Counted from the stretch's first letter, positions 9,183 through 18,179 are shown. The stretch: 33,601 nt of DNA from Bacillota bacterium (GCA_023428655.1 JAEYXC010000320.1:1-33601), one strand, 5' to 3'. Notes: a model not told the origin generated them from the sequence alone. Numbers and translations: made by a program.

Positions 9183-10157
9183 ATGATTAAAATTGACCAT
9201 TTATCCACCTCGTATTCAACAATCAATGGTCCTGTGCATGTGATTAACGACGTGGATTTTGAAATATTTGATAATGAGATTTTTGGTATCGCCGGGGAAT
9301 CCGGCTGTGGAAAGACAACCTTATTAAAGGCGCTGTATGATATCATAGAATTTCCGATGGTAGTGGATTCTGGTAAAATTATTCTAAGCAATCGGAATAA
9401 TCAAGAGAGTTTTTCCTATGAAACAGGGCAGATACGTAAAACCTGGTGGAAGGATATCTCCTATATCCCACAGGCAGCACAGAGCGTATTAAATCCCATC
9501 GTTCCCTTACGAAAGCAGTTCCTTGATTCCATTCCGAAGGAAGCCAAACTAAGGGAGCCAAAAGAAATCACCCTAAAGAGAGTCTCGGACTATCTGGAAG
9601 AGCTAAGTCTCTCCCCGGATTTATTAAATGCCTATCCCTTTCAGCTCTCGGGAGGGATGAGGCAGCGAGCCATTATCGCCTTGGCGACCTTTATGTCTCC
9701 AAAGGTGGTTCTTGCAGATGAACCGACCACTGCTCTTGATGTTGTAGTACAGAGGGGAATACTGATGATGCTCATGCGTCTTCAGAAGAAATTAAGGAAC
9801 ACTATGGTTATTGTTAGTCACGATATGGGGGTTCACTATCAGATTACAGAGCGTATGGGCATCATGTACTCCGGTAGTATGGTTGAACTGGGGAGGACGG
9901 AGGATATCTTTGAGAAGCCAATCCATCCATATACCCAGCTATTGGTAGGAGCACTTCCACGGGTTGGTGATAAGAGTCCAAAGACAGGGATCCCCGGAAG
10001 GCCTCCTTCGTTGACTAATCCACCTCTCGGCTGCAGGTTTGAACCTCGTTGTCCCAGTGCAACAAAGGAATGCAAGGAAGCGGTGCCAAAGCTTCGTCAG
10101 GTGGCACCGGGACGTTACGTAGCCTGTCATATAGCGGCAGTTGGAGGTGTCAAATGA
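9183..10157 (+). CDS. ABC transporter ATP-binding protein, OppD/DppD type
   Basis: A 324-residue cytoplasmic ATPase of the importer. Walker A is GESGCGKTT, the signature is LSGGMRQRA, Walker B is VVLADEPTTALD and the switch His is in VSHDMG. The C-terminal oligopeptide-transporter domain ends in CRFEPRCPSATKEC, the Cys-rich motif usual in OppD and OppF. It works as a heterodimer with the next gene product. Its stop overlaps the next start in an ATGA. Confidence 0.92.
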   Translation: MIKIDHLSTSYSTINGPVHVINDVDFEIFDNEIFGIAGESGCGKTTLLKALYDIIEFPMVVDSGKIILSNRNNQESFSYETGQIRKTWWKDISYIPQAAQSVLNPIVPLRKQFLDSIPKEAKLREPKEITLKRVSDYLEELSLSPDLLNAYPFQLSGGMRQRAIIALATFMSPKVVLADEPTTALDVVVQRGILMMLMRLQKKLRNTMVIVSHDMGVHYQITERMGIMYSGSMVELGRTEDIFEKPIHPYTQLLVGALPRVGDKSPKTGIPGRPPSLTNPPLGCRFEPRCPSATKECKEAVPKLRQVAPGRYVACHIAAVGGVK

Positions 10158-11134
10158 GAGAAAAATTACTTGAAATTAATCATGTCAGTAAGATCTTCCA
10201 TATCGGTGGAATGCTTAGTAAGAATAAGTTGGTCGCAGTGGATGATGTGAATATACAGATTGAAGACGGACAGCCGGTAATTCTCTCCATCGTAGGGGAA
10301 TCCGGTTGTGGTAAGTCCACATTATGCAAAATGATACTTCGCCTTCATGCCCCGGATCACGGTGATATCTTGCTTTCGGGAAGATCCTATAAGGATCGTA
10401 AAGGATATGATCCTTTTCAATTCAGGCTGGATGTACAGCCAATATTTCAAAATCCCTATGAAGCCTTCTCCATGCGCAAAACCGTGGATACCTATCTTTT
10501 TAATACGGCACTGCGATTAAAGATTGCGAAAACCAAGAAAGAAGCAGAGCTATTAATTGATGAAACCTTGAAAAGTGTGGGTATGTCATTGGAAGTGGTG
10601 AAGGGGAAGTATCCAACCCAGTTTTCCGGCGGTGAGTTGCAACGTGTCTCCATTGCCAGGGCACTTATTACCAGACCCAAGCTAATCATTGCGGATGAAC
10701 CCGTTGCAGCGATTGATGCTTCGATGAAAATGAATATTGTAAACCTATTCAAAGAGCTTAAGGATCGGTATCAGGTTTCCTTTATCTATGTTACCCACGA
10801 TCTTTCAACGGCCTATTATGTATCCGATTACATTGCCACCTTATACCGCGGATGCCTCATTGAATATGGTCCGGCAAAGGAGGTTATGGATCATCCGGCC
10901 CATCCCTATACCGAGCTTTTGATGAATGCAGTGCCGAGAGTAGGAGAGAAGTGGGATCAGGAGTTGGTTATGCCGGATACGGAAGATAAGGAATATGCGA
11001 TTACCTACTGCAAATTTGCTCCACGCTGTCCTTATGCTACGAAGGAGTGCAGAGCAGAAAGGCCAGAACTGAAGTCGTCTGAGGACGGGCGAAAGGTGAT
11101 GTGCTTTCATCCGTTACAAAGCTCCGTGTTTTAA
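10154..11134 (+). CDS. ABC transporter ATP-binding protein, OppF/DppF type
   Basis: Second ATPase subunit, 326 aa from the ATG at 10154, which forms an ATGA overlap with the preceding stop and follows GGAGGTG. The frame is open 105 nt further upstream inside the OppD gene, but that part encodes no family sequence. Walker A is GESGCGKST, the signature is FSGGELQRVS, and Walker B is IIADEPVAAID (family usual is closer to DEPVSALD). The D-loop therefore begins AID rather than ALD. The C-terminal motif CKFAPRCPYATKEC matches its OppD partner. Confidence 0.92.
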   Translation: MREKLLEINHVSKIFHIGGMLSKNKLVAVDDVNIQIEDGQPVILSIVGESGCGKSTLCKMILRLHAPDHGDILLSGRSYKDRKGYDPFQFRLDVQPIFQNPYEAFSMRKTVDTYLFNTALRLKIAKTKKEAELLIDETLKSVGMSLEVVKGKYPTQFSGGELQRVSIARALITRPKLIIADEPVAAIDASMKMNIVNLFKELKDRYQVSFIYVTHDLSTAYYVSDYIATLYRGCLIEYGPAKEVMDHPAHPYTELLMNAVPRVGEKWDQELVMPDTEDKEYAITYCKFAPRCPYATKECRAERPELKSSEDGRKVMCFHPLQSSVF

Positions 11135-11153
11135 TGAAAAGGAGAACATTATT

Positions 11154-12596
11154 ATGAGAAGATCATGGTGCATATTGTTCATAATGGCAATGTTTACTTT
11201 GATTTTGTCCTGTAAGATATCGGAGGAAGGAAGCCATGAAGAGCAAGATAAGGAAGCATTTCAATCAAGGGAAGATGTAGCATGGTTAACAGATACAGAG
11301 GAATATACATCTGTAGCAAAAAAGAGTATCATTACAGTAACCTTTCGTGATGATGGTCGTGGAGAGGAGAGTTCCTTATGGAAATGGTTGCAGACGGCAT
11401 ATAACAGCTTCGACCATAAAGACCGCTGCGAGCTGAACATAGCACCGATTACGGCAAGTGAAGGGGATTATTTTGCTAAGGTCGCCCTTTCCCTACAGTC
11501 GGATAAAACAGCACCGGATCTGGTGGCTGAGGATACATTCCAGCTACCGGCAGATGTTGAAGCAGGATATTTGACTGCCCTGGATGACTATCTGAAGGAT
11601 TATCCGGATTGGAATGACGGCTCTTATTATCCCGCATTAAAATCAGGGGTTACAGGGTCCGACAATAAGGTGTATGGTATCCCATACAATACGGATACTC
11701 GTGGATTATGGTATAATAAGAAGATCTTCGAGCAAGCAGGATTACCAACTGAATGGAAACCGAAGACTTGGGAGGATATTCTTGCCGCCTGCCAGACCAT
11801 CAAGGAAAAGGTTCCCGATGTAATCCCCTTTTGGTGTAACTCTGCCGTGGCAACAGGAGAAGCCACCTCAATGCAGACCTATGAGATGCTACTTTACGGT
11901 ACCGGTGAAAAGCTGCAGGATGAGGAGACAGGGAAATGGATTATATCCAGCAAGTGTATTTTTGACTCCTTAACCTTTTTGGATCATATTTATAAGAATA
12001 ATCTGGGTCCACCCTTATCAAAGGTGCTGAATGGTCAGGCAAGCAATATATCGGCCAGAGAATATTTACCACAGGGTAAGCTTGTAATCTCATTGGATGG
12101 TAGCTGGATTGCCGGTAATTATCTGGAAACAGGTGCCTCACCCTGGCCGGAATACAGCAGTGAACTAGGCTTTGCACCAATGCCAACCCAGTATGGGGGT
12201 GGAACCGGTACGACTACTATGGCAGGAGGTTGGGCATGGTCCATACCGTCGAAATCGGATAATAAGGATATTACAATGGAGTTTATCAAGCATTTAATGG
12301 ATCCTGATGTTTATGTGGAAGCACTTGTATCCATGGGAAGCATCGGAACGAGGACGGATATTGCTGAAAATGACAAGTATTCCAACATGCCATTTATTCA
12401 GACAGCTACCGAGTATCTAAAGGTAGCACATTTTAGACCGAAGGACAGTAGATATTCTGCAATATCTGCTCATATTCAGGCTATGGTGGAGGCCGTTGTG
12501 TCCGGGACCAGTCCGGCAGACGCTATGGCCACCTATGGCGTCGATCTAACCCGTACCGTAGGAGTGGATCAGGTAATCAGTCTGGGGAATGATTGA
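11154..12596 (+). CDS. Family-1 extracellular solute-binding lipoprotein
   Basis: A 480-residue sugar-type SBP. The signal peptide ends in LILSC (lipid Cys20). Family-1 features include ALDDYLKDYPDWNDGSYYP, KVYGIPYNTDTRGLWYNKK and the tryptophan-rich AGGWAWSIP segment. It begins 19 nt after the OppF-type gene with AAAAGGAGAA upstream, so it belongs to the same operon. Family-1 receptors normally pair with MalFG-type permeases, and none is in the window. It may feed an importer encoded elsewhere or act as a sensor. It is clearly different in sequence from the anchored family-1 SBP at 3.8-5.1 kb. Confidence 0.88.
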   Translation: MRRSWCILFIMAMFTLILSCKISEEGSHEEQDKEAFQSREDVAWLTDTEEYTSVAKKSIITVTFRDDGRGEESSLWKWLQTAYNSFDHKDRCELNIAPITASEGDYFAKVALSLQSDKTAPDLVAEDTFQLPADVEAGYLTALDDYLKDYPDWNDGSYYPALKSGVTGSDNKVYGIPYNTDTRGLWYNKKIFEQAGLPTEWKPKTWEDILAACQTIKEKVPDVIPFWCNSAVATGEATSMQTYEMLLYGTGEKLQDEETGKWIISSKCIFDSLTFLDHIYKNNLGPPLSKVLNGQASNISAREYLPQGKLVISLDGSWIAGNYLETGASPWPEYSSELGFAPMPTQYGGGTGTTTMAGGWAWSIPSKSDNKDITMEFIKHLMDPDVYVEALVSMGSIGTRTDIAENDKYSNMPFIQTATEYLKVAHFRPKDSRYSAISAHIQAMVEAVVSGTSPADAMATYGVDLTRTVGVDQVISLGND

Positions 12597-12671
12597 AAGG
12601 TCATAGTATAAATGAAATCATGTCATTGAGCATACGGAAGGAATGAATAAGGAGCGGAAGGGTAGGAGGTT

Positions 12672-13142
12672 ATGAAATCATTAATCATTTATTATTCAGC
12701 CTATGGCAACCACACAGAACAGCTTGCTGAATTATTTGGTAGGAGGTTGAAAGCGGATCTCATCAACCTAAAGAATACAAAGGATGTGGATATTAAACAG
12801 TATGAGCTGATTGGCTTTGGGTCAGGAATCTATCATGAAAGTATGGCACCTCAAATCTTTCGCTGTGTGGAGCAGTCGAAGCTTGACAGGAAGGAGGTTT
12901 TTGTCTTCTCTACAAGCGGTGTGGGCATGGCCTTATATAACAAGAGGCTGATTAAACTATGCAAGGAAAAGGGTGCGAATTTAAGGGGAAGCTTCGCTTG
13001 CAAAGGAAGCTTTCACAGTAGGGATTTTAGTGAGAATAAGGTGTTTGAACTTATGGGTAAACTGTCACAGGGACATCCAAGCAGCAAGGATATTAAGAAG
13101 GCAGAACGGTTTATTGAGAGAGTGCTGTGTGATTCGCAGTAA
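12672..13142 (+). CDS. Flavodoxin-like protein
   Basis: A 156-residue single-domain flavodoxin, an FMN-binding electron carrier in the cytoplasm. The first strand and phosphate loop read LIIYYSAYGNHTEQLA. The second strand and loop read IGFGSGIYHESM, and the third FVFSTSGVGMA. The length suits a short-chain flavodoxin or a HemG-type domain. AGGAGGT ends only 1 nt before the ATG, unusually close. The start is nevertheless fixed by the first beta strand. It sits 75 nt after the SBP gene and may be read through from it. Its redox partner is not evident. Confidence 0.82.
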   Translation: MKSLIIYYSAYGNHTEQLAELFGRRLKADLINLKNTKDVDIKQYELIGFGSGIYHESMAPQIFRCVEQSKLDRKEVFVFSTSGVGMALYNKRLIKLCKEKGANLRGSFACKGSFHSRDFSENKVFELMGKLSQGHPSSKDIKKAERFIERVLCDSQ

Positions 13143-13281
13143 AGTAATTATGCAAAGCAATTGGATACAAGGTACGTTGTAATTGGAAATTCAACGGAAC
13201 GTGTGCATAGGATAAGAAACCGAGAATTTCATGATTAGAAACATCATATATTATATTAAACAGTATATTGGAGTATACTTC

Positions 13282-14985
13282 ATGAATACAGACTGTAGGG
13301 CGGGCATAGTTAGTGAGGATTATAGCGACTATATTACGGATTATGAATTGGCTTCTGTGGAAGAGCTTGTAGATAGTGAAATCTGTTCTATTCCAATCGA
13401 TAATACCTTTTCAGCCATTTATATTCCCAGGTATTTAGTACCTGCAAGATCCCTTGATCAATATGGATATAAGGTTTTTGTAAGGCTGTTTGGATTAATG
13501 GATGAACGTAGCCTAGAGGATTCCGGTGTAAAACGATTAAGAAACATTCCGGGGTTGAACCTGCGGGGACAAGGGATTTTGATTGGTATTGTGGATACCG
13601 GTATCGATTATACACATAAGGCCTTTATTAAGGCAGATGGTACCACAAAGATTGTTTCCATCTGGGACCAATCCATTCAGAGCGGTAGTCCTCCCGAAGG
13701 CCTCTATTACGGAACGGAATATACAAATGAGCAAATAAATTTGGCACTTCAGAGCAATGACCCGCAATCAGTTGTTCCAAGCACGGATGAGATAGGACAT
13801 GGCACATTTCTGGCCGGTATAGCAGCAGGAAATGAGGATTTTGAAAACGAATTTTCGGGGGTCGTCCCGGAGGCTGAATTGGTCGTAGTGAAGCTAAAGC
13901 CTGCAAAGAACAATATCAGAGAGTTTTTTATGGTGTCTCAAGAAGCAATCTGCTATCAAGAAAATGATATCATGCTTGGGATTAGATACCTATTACAGAC
14001 GGCTGCTAAACTCGAACGACCAATCTCAATCTGCATTGGACTTGGAACCTCTCAAGGATCCCACGATGAATCGGATGCAATAAGTACCTATGTATCATCA
14101 ATTACGCAGCGCCAAGGGGTGGCTGTTACCATCGCCGCCGGCAATGAGGGGAATAGCCGGCATCATTATGAAAGAACAATGATGCAGGGTACCGAAGTAG
14201 ATACCGTTGAATTAAATGTTGGACCCAATGAACAAGGTCTTTATTTTGAAATATGGGGTGATATCCCCAATACCTTTGGAGTAGGATTAACCTCTCCGGG
14301 AGGAGAGGTGGTACCGGTAATTACACCGAGGATTAATGAGAGAAGAGAGGTTAGCTTCATCTTTGAGACAACGACGATTAATATCTACTTTCAATTGGTT
14401 GGCTCCAGAGCCGGTGCGCAGCTGGTGATTGCAAGGTTTCGTAATCCGACGGAGGGGATTTGGCGTATCACAATTAACAAAATAGATAAAACTCTTCCTT
14501 TGCACTTTAATATCTGGCTTCCCATTAGCAATTTTATCGGTGAGGAGACCTTTTTTATTAACTCGACACCCTATATCACCTTAACTTCACCAGCAAATGT
14601 AGATATCCCAATTGTGGCTACTGCCTATGATAATTCAAATGACAGTCTATATATTAATGCGAGCAGAGGATTTACCAGAACTGAGCGTATTTCACCGAGC
14701 TTAGCGGCGCCGGGAGTTAATATTATAGGACCGTCCTTTGGTAGCGGCTATACCATACTAACTGGCACCAGTGTTGCAGCAGCACATACGACAGGCATTG
14801 CCGCGATGCTACTGGAGTGGGGGCTTGTGAGAGGAGCCTTGGATTATATGGATGGAACAGATGTTAAGAATATGTTATTAAGAGGGGCTAGTCGGGAATC
14901 CACCCGTACCTATCCAAACAGGGAATGGGGATTTGGGATCGTAGATATTTTTGGAACCTTTGAAAATCTTAGTGGCAATCCTTAA
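13282..14985 (+). CDS. S8 family subtilisin-like peptidase, CspBA-like clostridial type
   Basis: A serine protease of the clostridial group related to spore-germination Csp proteases. The catalytic triad is intact: Asp105 in VDTGIDYTH, His173 in EIGHGTFLAG and Ser497 in TGTSVAAAH. A long insert of about 200 residues lies between the GNEG oxyanion-hole region and the Ser, as in CspB-type enzymes. There is no signal peptide. I start at the ATG at 13282 (567 aa) because GGAG lies 8 nt upstream and the product then begins MNTDCRAGIVSEDY, which resembles family N-termini. An ATG at 13231 would add 17 residues with a poor ribosome site. Substrate unknown; a germination role is not shown by the neighbours. 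Confidence 0.87.
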   Translation: MNTDCRAGIVSEDYSDYITDYELASVEELVDSEICSIPIDNTFSAIYIPRYLVPARSLDQYGYKVFVRLFGLMDERSLEDSGVKRLRNIPGLNLRGQGILIGIVDTGIDYTHKAFIKADGTTKIVSIWDQSIQSGSPPEGLYYGTEYTNEQINLALQSNDPQSVVPSTDEIGHGTFLAGIAAGNEDFENEFSGVVPEAELVVVKLKPAKNNIREFFMVSQEAICYQENDIMLGIRYLLQTAAKLERPISICIGLGTSQGSHDESDAISTYVSSITQRQGVAVTIAAGNEGNSRHHYERTMMQGTEVDTVELNVGPNEQGLYFEIWGDIPNTFGVGLTSPGGEVVPVITPRINERREVSFIFETTTINIYFQLVGSRAGAQLVIARFRNPTEGIWRITINKIDKTLPLHFNIWLPISNFIGEETFFINSTPYITLTSPANVDIPIVATAYDNSNDSLYINASRGFTRTERISPSLAAPGVNIIGPSFGSGYTILTGTSVAAAHTTGIAAMLLEWGLVRGALDYMDGTDVKNMLLRGASRESTRTYPNREWGFGIVDIFGTFENLSGNP

Positions 14986-15036
14986 AAAAGGAGGAATGCT
15001 TCACGAAGTAATTATGTTCTTATAAATTTGAATAGA

Positions 15037-15078
15037 GGGGTTGCTTCACACAATAATATTGGGTGTAGCAACCCTTTT
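15037..15078 (+). terminator. Rho-independent terminator after the protease gene
   Basis: GGGTTGCT at 15038-15045 pairs with AGCAACCC at 15067-15074, extended by ACAC/GTGT above a small bulge, and is followed by TTTT. The rest of the 296-nt gap up to the next gene shows no ORF or clear promoter. Confidence 0.75.
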
Positions 15079-15281
15079 GCCACGAATGGATATCCTGAGC
15101 ATATGGTATATGGGATGGGAATAATAGAGATGAAGGATCACCCTATTAGAAATTACACATCGGCAATTGTGAAAATACGAAAGATGTTTTATACTGTAAA
15201 GTAGATTTACACATAAATGGAAATCATAAGATTAAGCTACAAGAAGTTGGATTTAATCATTATAGAAACGGAGGGGTAATC

Positions 15282-15653
15282 ATGGAGATATTTGCTGAAT
15301 ATCTGTCGCATATTGATAATCCACAAAACAAGGACCGAATGGAGGAGGTACTAGGCTGGGTATTAGAGCGTTTTCCGGACCTAACTCCCAAAATTGCATG
15401 GAATCAGCCTATGTTTACGGATCACGGAACATTTATCATCGCGTTTAGTGTTGCAAAGAAGCATTTCGCGGTTGCCCCTGAAAAGGCTGGAATTAATCGG
15501 TTTATCGAAGAGATTTCGGAGGCAGGATATGAGAACACGAAGGAGTTGATACGAATTCCATGGAATGTTCCGGTCAACTATTCATTACTTGAAAAAATTA
15601 TCGAATTTAATATCCTGGATAAGCAAGAATGCAAGGATTTTTGGAGAAAATAG
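15282..15653 (+). CDS. DUF1801 family protein (YdhG/Fra-like putative iron chaperone)
   Basis: A 123-residue cytoplasmic protein. It has the DUF1801 pattern: an N-terminal helix pair ending in VLERFPDLTPKIAWNQPMF, a GTFIIAFSVAKKHFAVAPEK strand region, and a C-terminal RIPWN plus helix. Relatives such as Bacillus YdhG are annotated as possible frataxin-like iron chaperones, but this is weakly established. GGAGGGG precedes the ATG. It is a single gene, convergent with the 4Fe-4S protein gene. Confidence 0.82.
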   Translation: MEIFAEYLSHIDNPQNKDRMEEVLGWVLERFPDLTPKIAWNQPMFTDHGTFIIAFSVAKKHFAVAPEKAGINRFIEEISEAGYENTKELIRIPWNVPVNYSLLEKIIEFNILDKQECKDFWRK

Positions 15654-15665
15654 TTGATTTTCATA

Positions 15666-15740
15666 AGCTAGGAGACTGGCAAATCAGGCTCCTAGCTAGC
15701 TCCAAGAATTGGACACCTGGAATATCCTGTAAAGACAGGA
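15666..15740. terminator. Two hairpins between convergent genes
   Basis: AGCTAGGAG at 15666-15674 pairs with CTCCTAGCT at 15689-15697. TCCTGT at 15725-15730 pairs with ACAGGA at 15735-15740. Neither has a good T-tract, but both lie between converging stops and probably end the two transcripts. Confidence 0.4.
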
Positions 15741-15748
15741 GAAACTCT

Positions 15749-16309
15749 TTATCGTTTTTTTAGGACTACGTCGGATATGGTCGCGATGGGACATATGGTA
15801 CACCAGGTTCTGGGCTTATATAGAAAGGCTAACAATAATCCCAAGAAGGTGGTAGTCATCATCATGGAGTAGAATCGATAGGAGAGATGCGTAAGCCAAG
15901 GGATCAGGCTTATGGTATCAATGACTTGTGGTAGTTGAAAAGGAACAGGAATTATGATCAAGAATCTCAAATATTCCATGGCAGGTCTGACCCCTCTGGC
16001 TACCCCTATAGTGGATATTAGGATGAAGGTAAGACTTAGGCCAAAATAGCCCAGCATAATCCACTTCATCTTACCCCTCACAAAGAATAAGGGAGTTTTT
16101 CTTGAGCTCCCTCGCTTTGCTTTCGCACAGGTGGTATAAAGACTTGCTCTTGGACAATATACCTGACACCAGGTTTTCTTCCGGTTCTTCAACAACAGGA
16201 GGATGGGTATTGTCATACAGACAATACCCAGTAATGCAAAGTGAATGTTTACAATACCAAGTACAAAATAGGAAATGGTAATTAAAAATAATAGCTTATT
16301 ATTTCTCAT
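15749..16309 (-). CDS. Membrane 4Fe-4S binding protein (NapH/polyferredoxin-like, Fer4_5 type)
   Basis: A 186-residue membrane protein with about four hydrophobic helices (about 6-40, 83-103, 113-122 and 145-164) and two Cys clusters. The first is WCQVYCPRASLYTTC (Cys48, 52 and 61), the CxxxCPx8C pattern of Fer4_5 domains. The second, near the C-terminus, is WCTICP (Cys170, 173). Only five of these Cys sit in recognisable positions, fewer than the usual two full sets. It is likely a small electron-transfer or assembly membrane protein. The minus-strand ribosome site GAGGTG precedes the ATG. It diverges from the SsuB-like ATPase gene. Confidence 0.78.
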   Translation of the reverse strand: MRNNKLLFLITISYFVLGIVNIHFALLGIVCMTIPILLLLKNRKKTWCQVYCPRASLYTTCAKAKRGSSRKTPLFFVRGKMKWIMLGYFGLSLTFILISTIGVARGVRPAMEYLRFLIIIPVPFQLPQVIDTISLIPWLTHLSYRFYSMMMTTTFLGLLLAFLYKPRTWCTICPIATISDVVLKKR

Positions 16310-16364
16310 GTTTCACCTCAGATAGTTTTTTAAGCGGGTCAATCGATTGCCGAATTTAGAGTTT

Positions 16365-16409
16365 ATTATAACAGCTATCTTTGTAATCTTCCGTGATGTT
16401 ATCACATCA
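16365..16409 (-). promoter_or_regulatory. Promoter with a CRP/FNR-like palindrome
   Basis: Reading the minus strand, TATAAT occupies 16370-16365 and there is no recognisable -35. Instead the palindrome GTGAT-GTT-ATCAC (16393-16405), within the wider TGATGT/ACATCA repeat (16394-16409), is centred near -41 from the inferred start. That is the class II position for CRP/FNR-family activators. It would control the 4Fe-4S protein gene. Confidence 0.45.
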
Positions 16410-16527
16410 GAGTAATAACGGGCATAAGAAGGGGAGCTTTATGATCGATAATGATAAATGTGATTGTCCTTTCGTAATAGGTACGAAGGAAAAATAACCA
16501 TAATCAGTGATTGGGGGGTATAATACC

Positions 16528-17259
16528 TTGAAGGATTTTATTCTCATGGAGCAGGTGTCCTACTCCTTTGGAGCTCAGGAGGTTCTAAAGGAGGTTCATT
16601 TATCCTTGGAAAAGGCATGCTCCTATGCGTTAATCGGCAAATCAGGTTCAGGAAAAAGTACGCTATTGAACCTGATTGCAGGCTTTCTTAAACCGGATAG
16701 CGGAACCCTTCGAATAAAGGGAGAGCTTATTACGGGGCCAAGAAGAGAGACGGCCTTTCTATTTCAGGAGCTGGGACTCTTTCCGTGGCAAACCGTGGGG
16801 GAAGCAGTAGAGATGCCCCTCAAATTAATGGGACGAAAAGAGGGGAATCAAGCAGCAGTGGAGGAGATATTGCAGCATATGAGGCTGGAATATCACAAGG
16901 ATAAATATCCGAAGGAGCTTAGCGGCGGAGAACGCCAACGAGTGGCTTTAGCCAGGACTTTAATTAGTGAACCGGAGCTATTGCTGATGGACGAGCCTAC
17001 CTCTGCCCTTGATGCAATGACGAAGGAGGAGTTGCAGGTACTAATTCTTAGAGAGCAGCAAAGAAGAAAATCCACTTTGTTGTTTGTCACTCATGATATG
17101 GAGGAAGCAATGATACTGGGGCAGTATATCCTTTTGCTGCAAGATGACAAATCCGTGGTAAAGGTGAATAATCCTTATTACCTAGTTGATAATCCCAGAG
17201 CACAGCTCGGCTTTTACGAGGAATGTATTAAGCTAAGAAAGCTGCTTAATCATGAATGA
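16528..17259 (+). CDS. ABC transporter ATP-binding protein, SsuB/TauB/ThiZ-like
   Basis: The energising subunit of a nitrate/sulfonate/pyrimidine-precursor class importer, 243 aa from a TTG at 16528. A GGGGGGT site lies 8 nt upstream, and the GTG at 16507 would leave this site inside the gene. Walker A is GKSGSGKST, the Q-loop region FLFQELGLFPWQT is typical of the SsuB/TauB group, the signature is LSGGERQRVALA and Walker B is LLMDEPTSALD. It is followed 39 nt later by the permease gene. The substrate cannot be read from the ATPase. Confidence 0.9.
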   Translation: MKDFILMEQVSYSFGAQEVLKEVHLSLEKACSYALIGKSGSGKSTLLNLIAGFLKPDSGTLRIKGELITGPRRETAFLFQELGLFPWQTVGEAVEMPLKLMGRKEGNQAAVEEILQHMRLEYHKDKYPKELSGGERQRVALARTLISEPELLLMDEPTSALDAMTKEELQVLILREQQRRKSTLLFVTHDMEEAMILGQYILLLQDDKSVVKVNNPYYLVDNPRAQLGFYEECIKLRKLLNHE

Positions 17260-17298
17260 TAAATTGCTTTTCGAATAAGATAAAAAGGAAATCCAATA

Positions 17299-18054
17299 AT
17301 GAAAAAGATAAAAACTATGACATTTCGTCCTCTCAGTGGATTTATCAGCTTTCTGCTTCTGTGGGAGCTGCTTCATCTTCTTTTACGAACCCATACCATA
17401 CCTGCTCCTATGGAAACCGTCCGCTATATGCTTACGGATCTGGACAAGCTGATATGGCATTGCTCGGCCAGTCTGCTTCGTGTTCTGACTGCAATCAGTA
17501 TTTCTCTGGTCATCGGAATTCCGGTCGGTATCTTCATCGGAGTCAATAAATGGTGTAATAAAATATTATCACCCCTATTGTATTTTATCTATCCGATTCC
17601 CAAGGTTGCCTTTCTTCCGGTATTCATGCTTTTGTTTGGACTTGGGAATACCTCAAAGATTATTCTGATTATATGGATCATTGTATTTCAATTGATATTA
17701 TCAATTCGAGATGGGGTTGCACAAATATCACCCTTTTATTTTAAGGTGATGGATAGCTACTGTGTCACGGTAGGACAGAAGTATCGCTACCTGCTCCTGC
17801 CCGCGATTCTGCCTCAGATATTCTCCGGAATACGAATCAGCATCGGTATTTCACTGGCATCCCTGTTCTTTGCGGAGAATTATGCTACGGTCTATGGAAT
17901 TGGTTACTATATATTAAGTGCTTGGACGAAGATGAATTACGTTGAGATGTTTGGAGGTATATTATCCTTGGGTTTCCTTGGAATTATCCTGTTCTGGGTC
18001 TTGGACAGGCTGGAATCCGGTTGTGTGCCCTGGATGGATAAAAGGATACCATAG
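17299..18054 (+). CDS. ABC transporter permease, SsuC/TauC-like
   Basis: A 251-residue membrane subunit of the same importer with about six helices. The family patterns include SASLLRVLTAISISLVIGIP near the second helix, YPIPKVAFLPVFMLLFGLGN, and the coupling loop that ends in LLLPAILPQIFSGIRISIG. AAAAGGAAA lies upstream of the ATG. A short open frame overlapping its 5' end (17256-17549) is a shadow. The gene ends before a long hairpin shared with the convergent SBP gene. Confidence 0.9.
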   Translation: MKKIKTMTFRPLSGFISFLLLWELLHLLLRTHTIPAPMETVRYMLTDLDKLIWHCSASLLRVLTAISISLVIGIPVGIFIGVNKWCNKILSPLLYFIYPIPKVAFLPVFMLLFGLGNTSKIILIIWIIVFQLILSIRDGVAQISPFYFKVMDSYCVTVGQKYRYLLLPAILPQIFSGIRISIGISLASLFFAENYATVYGIGYYILSAWTKMNYVEMFGGILSLGFLGIILFWVLDRLESGCVPWMDKRIP

Positions 18055-18094
18055 ATTAGAAGTGATTTTCGGAAGGAGACAATAGCCCGTGGAA

Positions 18095-18179
18095 AGAGGC
18101 TGTCTCAAAACATATTGCTTTCAATGAAGAAGAATCATACTTCGAACATTGATTACATGAATGTTTTGAGACAGCCTCT
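18095..18179. terminator. Long inverted repeat, probable bidirectional terminator
   Basis: Perfect 19-bp arms (18095-18113 and 18161-18179), beginning AGAGGCTGTCTCAAAA, enclose an inner stem TCAATGAAG (18121-18129) pairing with CTTC plus CATTGA (18140-18152). It lies between converging genes of the same transporter. T-rich runs within the arms suit termination in both directions. The size and symmetry also resemble a small non-autonomous mobile repeat. Confidence 0.6.

Noticed and set aside
17256..17549. Open frame of 97 codons starting just after the SsuB-like gene
   Set aside because: It overlaps the first third of the permease in another frame, its product has no family sequence, and the permease has the better start and membrane helices.
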